A stretch of 8,469 bases of DNA from Bacteroidales bacterium (GTDB taxonomy: Bacteria; Bacteroidota; Bacteroidia; Bacteroidales; UBA932). The stretch's first letter is position 1, and every line of letters starts with the position of its first letter. The translations under genes were made by a program, and so were the position numbers. Location: contig JAEEQI010000104.1 in assembly GCA_016285215.1 (NCBI GenBank), forward strand, positions 1 through 8,469, written 5' to 3'. A model generated the notes under the pieces. That model was not told the DNA's origin, made no database searches, and saw only the letters and a program-made list of their open reading frames with translations. Below, piece by piece: positions 5,198 to 8,469 of the stretch.

Positions 5198-6889
5198 ATG
5201 GGAATCAAAGGAGATTTCAGACCTAAACTTTTTACGGTCCTTAAGGACGGATATAGCAAGCAGAACCTCGTTCAGGACCTTCTGGCCGGTGTTATTGTGG
5301 GTATCGTTGCCCTTCCGCTGGCCATCGCTTTCGGCATTGCTTCGGGTGCATCCCCGGAAGCCGGTATCCTTACCGCCATCGTAGCCGGTTTCCTCATTTC
5401 GTTCTTCGGCGGCAGCAAGGTGCAGATTGGAGGCCCCACCGGCGCCTTCATCGTAATCGTTTACGGAATCATCCAGGAGTACGGTATGAACGGCCTTATG
5501 ATTGCCACGTTCATGGCCGGCGCTTTCCTCATCCTGATGGGCGTCCTGCACCTGGGTACCATCATCAAATACATCCCTTATCCCATTGTGGTGGGCTTTA
5601 CCTCCGGTATCGCCCTCACCATCTTCGCCACGCAGATCAAGGATCTCTTCGGCCTGCAGATCGAGAGCGTTCCCGCCGGCTTCCTGGACAAGTGGGTGGT
5701 CTACGCCCAGAACATTGGCACCATCAACTGGTGGTCGCTGCTGGTGGGCCTTTGCAGTATCGTCATTATTCTGGGTACTCCCAAAATCAGCCGCCGCATT
5801 CCCGGCTCGCTGGTGGCCATCATCCTTATGACGCTGGCCGTCCTGGGCCTCAAGGCGCTGGGCATTGAGGGTATCGAGACCATCGGAGACCGCTTCTCCA
5901 TCTCTTCGGCCATCCCTCAGCCGGAAGTGCCCAAGATTACCTGGGAGAGCATTTCCCGCCTGGCCCAGCCCGCTATGATCATTGCTATGCTGGGCGCCAT
6001 TGAGTCCCTGCTGTCTGCCGCCGTGGCCGACGGTGTCATTGGCGACCATCACAACAGCAACCAGGAACTGGTGGCCCAGGGCATTGCCAATATGGTGTCT
6101 CCGCTCATTGGCGGTATCCCCGCTACCGGCGCCATTGCCCGTACAATGACCAATATCAACAACGGCGGCCGCACGCCCGTGGCCGGCATTGCCCACGCCA
6201 TTGTGCTGGCCCTCATTTACCTGTTCCTGATGCCCCTGGTGCAGTACATCCCTATGTCCTGCCTGGCCGGTATCCTGGTGGTGGTGGCCTACAATATGAG
6301 TGAGTGGCGCAGCTTCCGGGCCATCCTGCGCAACCCCAAGTCCGATATCATCGTGCTGCTGGTGACCTTCTTCCTCACCGTGATCTTCGACCTTACCATT
6401 GCCATTGAGGTGGGTGTTCTCATTGCCTGCCTGCTGTGTATGAAGCGTATGGCCGAAACCACCAATGTCTCCGTCCTCAGCGACGAGATTGATCCCACGG
6501 CCGATACCGACATCCAGGGCAACCTGGAGCACCTGATCATCCCCGAGGGCGTGAAGGTGTACGAGATCAACGGCCCTTACTTCTTTGGCATTGGCAACAA
6601 GTTTGAGGAAATGATGGGCGACACCCGGGCCAGCGAACGCGCCAAGGTGCGCATCATCCGTATGCGTAAGGTCCCGTTCATTGACTCCACCGGCGTGCAC
6701 AACCTGTCCAATATGTGCCGTATGTGCTCCCAGCTGGGCGTAAAAGTAGTCCTCTCCGGCGTCAACCCCAACGTGATGAGAGTGTTGGAGAAGGCCGGCG
6801 TTGACCAGCTTGTAGGTAAGGAAAATGTCTGCAGCCACATCTCCCTGGCTCTGAAAAGGGCCGAAGAAATTGTGGCTCAGGAGGCCTAG
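5198..6889 (+). CDS. SulP-family anion transporter with C-terminal STAS domain
   Basis: A 563-residue inner-membrane protein of the SulP/SLC26 family, whose members move sulfate, bicarbonate, dicarboxylates or similar anions. The membrane part (about 20-415) shows family signatures: VQIGGPTGAF (75-84), YPIVVGFTSGIA (about 128-139), GAIESLLSA with Glu269, NQELVAQGIAN (288-298) and GGIPATGAIARTMTNINNGGRTPVAGI (305-331). The STAS domain (about 440-560) contains VRIIRMRKVPFIDSTG, with Ser497 and Thr498 at the position phosphorylated in SpoIIAA/RsbV-type STAS proteins. Glu269 is the acidic residue linked to proton coupling in SLC26Dg, whereas BicA has Asp there, so proton rather than sodium coupling is a mild inference. 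The ATG at 5198 is chosen because frames further upstream start inside the promoter. It is divergent from the MATE operon and convergent with the DUF4251 gene, overlapping it by 4 bases. The anion cannot be named from sequence. Confidence 0.95.
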   Translation: MGIKGDFRPKLFTVLKDGYSKQNLVQDLLAGVIVGIVALPLAIAFGIASGASPEAGILTAIVAGFLISFFGGSKVQIGGPTGAFIVIVYGIIQEYGMNGLMIATFMAGAFLILMGVLHLGTIIKYIPYPIVVGFTSGIALTIFATQIKDLFGLQIESVPAGFLDKWVVYAQNIGTINWWSLLVGLCSIVIILGTPKISRRIPGSLVAIILMTLAVLGLKALGIEGIETIGDRFSISSAIPQPEVPKITWESISRLAQPAMIIAMLGAIESLLSAAVADGVIGDHHNSNQELVAQGIANMVSPLIGGIPATGAIARTMTNINNGGRTPVAGIAHAIVLALIYLFLMPLVQYIPMSCLAGILVVVAYNMSEWRSFRAILRNPKSDIIVLLVTFFLTVIFDLTIAIEVGVLIACLLCMKRMAETTNVSVLSDEIDPTADTDIQGNLEHLIIPEGVKVYEINGPYFFGIGNKFEEMMGDTRASERAKVRIIRMRKVPFIDSTGVHNLSNMCRMCSQLGVKVVLSGVNPNVMRVLEKAGVDQLVGKENVCSHISLALKRAEEIVAQEA

Positions 6890-7380
6890 TAGTCCAGTTC
6901 TCCGCGGAAACTGATGTTGTCGCGGTTGCGGCTGGCTACGAAGATATCGGCCTGTCCGTTGTCAAAGACGGTGATCTTGTATTCCAGAAGATCTCCATCG
7001 TGCTCTACCTTGAACTGAATGGTGCGGCTGCCTTTCTTGAGGCCGCTGTCCTTGTATTCCTTAATCTCGTCCTCAAAGTTGAGGCCGTCTCCTCCGCCGT
7101 ACGGAATGTTGGTGGCCTGTCCCCTGTAGGGTAAGTAAGACTTGACGGTGTTGTCCTTGACACTCAGGGAGTAGGAGCCGCTGATGGCCTCGCTGCTTCC
7201 CCGCATAGGCAGCATATAGTTTACGTCTATGGTAAAGTCTTTGGAATCCAGTTTCTGTTGAATCTGCTGCGCCTTTTCCTGGTCCTTGGTCTGCTGTTCC
7301 TGAGAAGCGGCGCGGGCCGATCCGCAGCTGACGGTGGCCAGAAAGATGCCGATGGCGGCGAAAAGAGTCAAGTGCTTCAT
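6886..7380 (-). CDS. DUF4251 family protein, probable lipoprotein
   Basis: A 164-residue exported protein. The N-terminus MKHLTLFAAIGIFLATVSCG has a basic start, a hydrophobic core and a lipobox-like TVSC ending at Cys19, so it is probably a periplasmic or outer-membrane lipoprotein; cleavage after ARA at residue 24 by the ordinary signal peptidase is the alternative. A Gln/Lys-rich polar stretch (26-44) follows. The body then matches the DUF4251 pattern known from Bacteroides: DFTIDVNYMLPMRG, SLSVKDNTVKSYLPYRG (to residue 87), IPYGGGDGLNFE (92-103), and a final NISFRGELDY. The function of this family is unknown. It lies 12 bases after the phosphodiester-glycosidase gene and is probably its operon partner. 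Its stop overlaps the stop of the convergent SulP gene. Confidence 0.85.
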   Translation of the reverse strand: MKHLTLFAAIGIFLATVSCGSARAASQEQQTKDQEKAQQIQQKLDSKDFTIDVNYMLPMRGSSEAISGSYSLSVKDNTVKSYLPYRGQATNIPYGGGDGLNFEDEIKEYKDSGLKKGSRTIQFKVEHDGDLLEYKITVFDNGQADIFVASRNRDNISFRGELDY

Positions 7381-7392
7381 AATTAGTATGGA

Positions 7393-8262
7393 TTATAAAG
7401 GTTTTACAATGATGGCGTTGGGGATGACACGCTGACCTTCGGGGTCGAAGGATTCGTTGTCACAGGGATGGTTGAGTACCCCGGCGGGAAGGACCCAGAG
7501 GGTGGAAGAACCTCCGCCGTCCAGGTTGAGGGCGTCCGTGAGGCCCAGGGACTGGGCCAGCTGGGTAAGCTCTGCGATGGTCATTCCGGCGGCTTTACCC
7601 TTGGCCCGGCCGTCTACTACAATTAGCCACACATAGCCGGCGGCATCGGTTCCAATCAGGGAGCGGGGATGGCGGGCATTATAGAATCCTTTCCATCCGC
7701 GGATGCCTTCTTCATAGACCACCGGTTGGCCCTCATCTATGAGGATGGGGCCGCTGGTCATCACTTCTATCCAGCTTTCTCCTCCGGTCCAGGTTGTATC
7801 GGCCTCCGTGGCGTCAATGGAAAAGCCTTCCAGGTCAATCAGGACGGCGCCGTTGGTGCGGAAGAGTTCTCCCTGCGTGGTCTGACCCACTTCAAAGCCG
7901 TCGTCTTTCACATAGGTGACAGGGGTGAGGTTTCCCATATCAAAATAGCTGCCGTTGATGCCGGCAATGGCGCCGTGCTTGAGGCAGAGGGCGCTTGTAC
8001 TGTCGGCCTGCTGGCCCGGGGCGTTGACCACTTCCAGCTGGTACTGGCTGGCTTTGAAACGCACAAAGCTATAGGCTTGGGGGCTGTCAAAAAGTTGGGT
8101 TTCTACCGTGCCGTAGACGGCTGCCTGGCGGGCGGCCTTGGGGCCCGGAATCTCCTGTCCCGTGGCGAGGCTGTACAGGGTGGCCTCCTGCGGGAAAGGA
8201 CTTACGACAGACGTACAGGCGCCCATCAGTAAGGGGAGTGCGAAAAGAAGAATCTTTTTCAT
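7393..8262 (-). CDS. Phosphodiester glycosidase family (NAGPA/DUF2233-like) lipoprotein
   Basis: A 289-residue exported protein. MKKILLFALPLLMGACTS has a lipobox-like MGAC with Cys16 as the likely lipidated residue, so it should sit in the periplasm or outer membrane. The remainder carries the signature blocks of the domain shared with human N-acetylglucosamine-1-phosphodiester alpha-N-acetylglucosaminidase (the uncovering enzyme): GAIAGINGSYFDM (97-109), NARHPRSLIG (195-204), LIVVDGRAKG (213-222) and ALNLDGGGSSTLWV (244-257), which includes the conserved Asp and GGGS. Relatives hydrolyse phosphodiester-linked sugars or remodel cell-wall polymers; the bacterial substrate is not known from sequence. 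Length is normal for the family and no key block is missing. First gene of a two-gene operon with the DUF4251 lipoprotein, read from a TAnnTTTG promoter 18 bases before the ATG. Confidence 0.9.
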   Translation of the reverse strand: MKKILLFALPLLMGACTSVVSPFPQEATLYSLATGQEIPGPKAARQAAVYGTVETQLFDSPQAYSFVRFKASQYQLEVVNAPGQQADSTSALCLKHGAIAGINGSYFDMGNLTPVTYVKDDGFEVGQTTQGELFRTNGAVLIDLEGFSIDATEADTTWTGGESWIEVMTSGPILIDEGQPVVYEEGIRGWKGFYNARHPRSLIGTDAAGYVWLIVVDGRAKGKAAGMTIAELTQLAQSLGLTDALNLDGGGSSTLWVLPAGVLNHPCDNESFDPEGQRVIPNAIIVKPL

Positions 8263-8280
8263 AAGACCCGTGATTTCTTA

Positions 8281-8288
8281 CAAAAATA
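8281..8288 (-). promoter_or_regulatory. -7 promoter element of the lipoprotein operon
   Basis: The minus strand reads TATTTTTG, an exact TAnnTTTG match, ending 18 bases before the ATG of the phosphodiester-glycosidase gene. No clear TTG is seen about 20 bases upstream. Confidence 0.55.
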
Positions 8289-8295
8289 AGAATAT

Positions 8296-8327
8296 TTTGG
8301 GGAAAACGGAGAATATTCGTAATTTTG
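8296..8327 (+). promoter_or_regulatory. Promoter of the truncated gene at the right edge
   Basis: TTTG (8296-8299), a 20-base spacer and TAATTTTG (8320-8327) fit the Bacteroidota promoter consensus at both boxes. The ATG of the next gene follows 23 bases later. Confidence 0.7.
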
Positions 8328-8350
8328 TGAGTACGTAAACCGTTCACATT

Positions 8351-8469
8351 ATGATTGTAAAATCTTTCGTTCTCAAGCAGCGTACTCTCGCCCAGATTGC
8401 CTCTCTGTGCGATGAGAGCACCGTGGCCGTGGTGCGGCCCGGCAAAAAAATCGAAGGCCTTTTCCGTGA
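8351..8469 (+). CDS. Start of an unidentified protein (3' end outside window)
   Basis: An ATG 23 bases behind a near-consensus promoter opens a frame of 39 full codons that runs off the right edge without a stop. The protein begins MIVKSFVLKQRTLAQIASLC and continues with VAVVRPGKKIEGLFR. There is no signal peptide or membrane segment, so it is probably cytoplasmic. Too little is visible to assign a family. The strong promoter, the fixed leader length and codon choice like that of its neighbours (GCC, GTG, CTC, CGG) support a real gene. Confidence 0.6.
   Translation, partial: MIVKSFVLKQRTLAQIASLCDESTVAVVRPGKKIEGLFR

Noticed and set aside
5183..6838. Very long minus-strand open frame opposite SulP, rich in His, Gly and Asp
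   Set aside because: It is the shadow of a GC-rich, strongly codon-biased gene; the translation has no hydrophobic core or known motif, while the plus strand is clearly SulP.
1..8469. Mobile elements, CRISPR arrays, tRNA or rRNA genes
   Set aside because: No transposase or integrase text, no regularly spaced repeat array and no tRNA- or rRNA-like sequence was seen on either strand.

Overview
The window looks like a chromosomal segment of a Bacteroidota bacterium, most likely a Bacteroidales gut-type lineage. The basis is several promoters of the Bacteroidota form (TTG, about 20 bases, TAnnTTTG) instead of -35/-10 boxes, the absence of clear Shine-Dalgarno sites, two lipoproteins of which one belongs to the Bacteroidetes-typical DUF4251 family, an AraC-type regulator beside a flavodoxin, and GC-rich genes separated by AT-rich promoters. 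No RNA gene, insertion sequence, CRISPR array or phage gene was seen, and no stretch without a gene exceeds about 160 bases. The species cannot be named from this.

Layout, left to right. (1) The 5' part of an AraC-family regulator gene (minus strand, running off the left edge) is divergent from a flavodoxin-like gene (plus strand). (2) Facing the flavodoxin is a tightly packed minus-strand operon: a MATE-type transporter with an extra C-terminal GHKL/RsbW-like domain, then the [FeFe]-hydrogenase maturase HydE (4-base ATGA overlap), then a secreted M28 zinc peptidase (1-base gap). (3) Divergent from that operon is a SulP-type anion transporter with a C-terminal STAS domain. The shared 136-base control region holds both promoters and two perfect 14-base palindromes. 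(4) Convergent with SulP, sharing a CTAG across both stop codons, is a two-gene lipoprotein operon: a phosphodiester-glycosidase family protein followed by a DUF4251 protein. (5) At the right edge a new plus-strand gene starts behind a near-consensus promoter and is cut off.

How the genes may fit together. HydE belongs to the pathway that builds the [FeFe]-hydrogenase H-cluster, so the cell probably ferments with hydrogen turnover; the flavodoxin fits a redox-active anaerobe. HydF, HydG and the hydrogenase itself are not in this window. The most unusual juxtaposition is a MATE protein carrying an RsbW-like but motif-depleted ATPase domain, transcribed divergently from a SulP protein whose STAS domain keeps the DSTG motif used in RsbV/SpoIIAA-type partner switching. 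A direct contact between these two membrane proteins is a hypothesis, not a demonstrated system.
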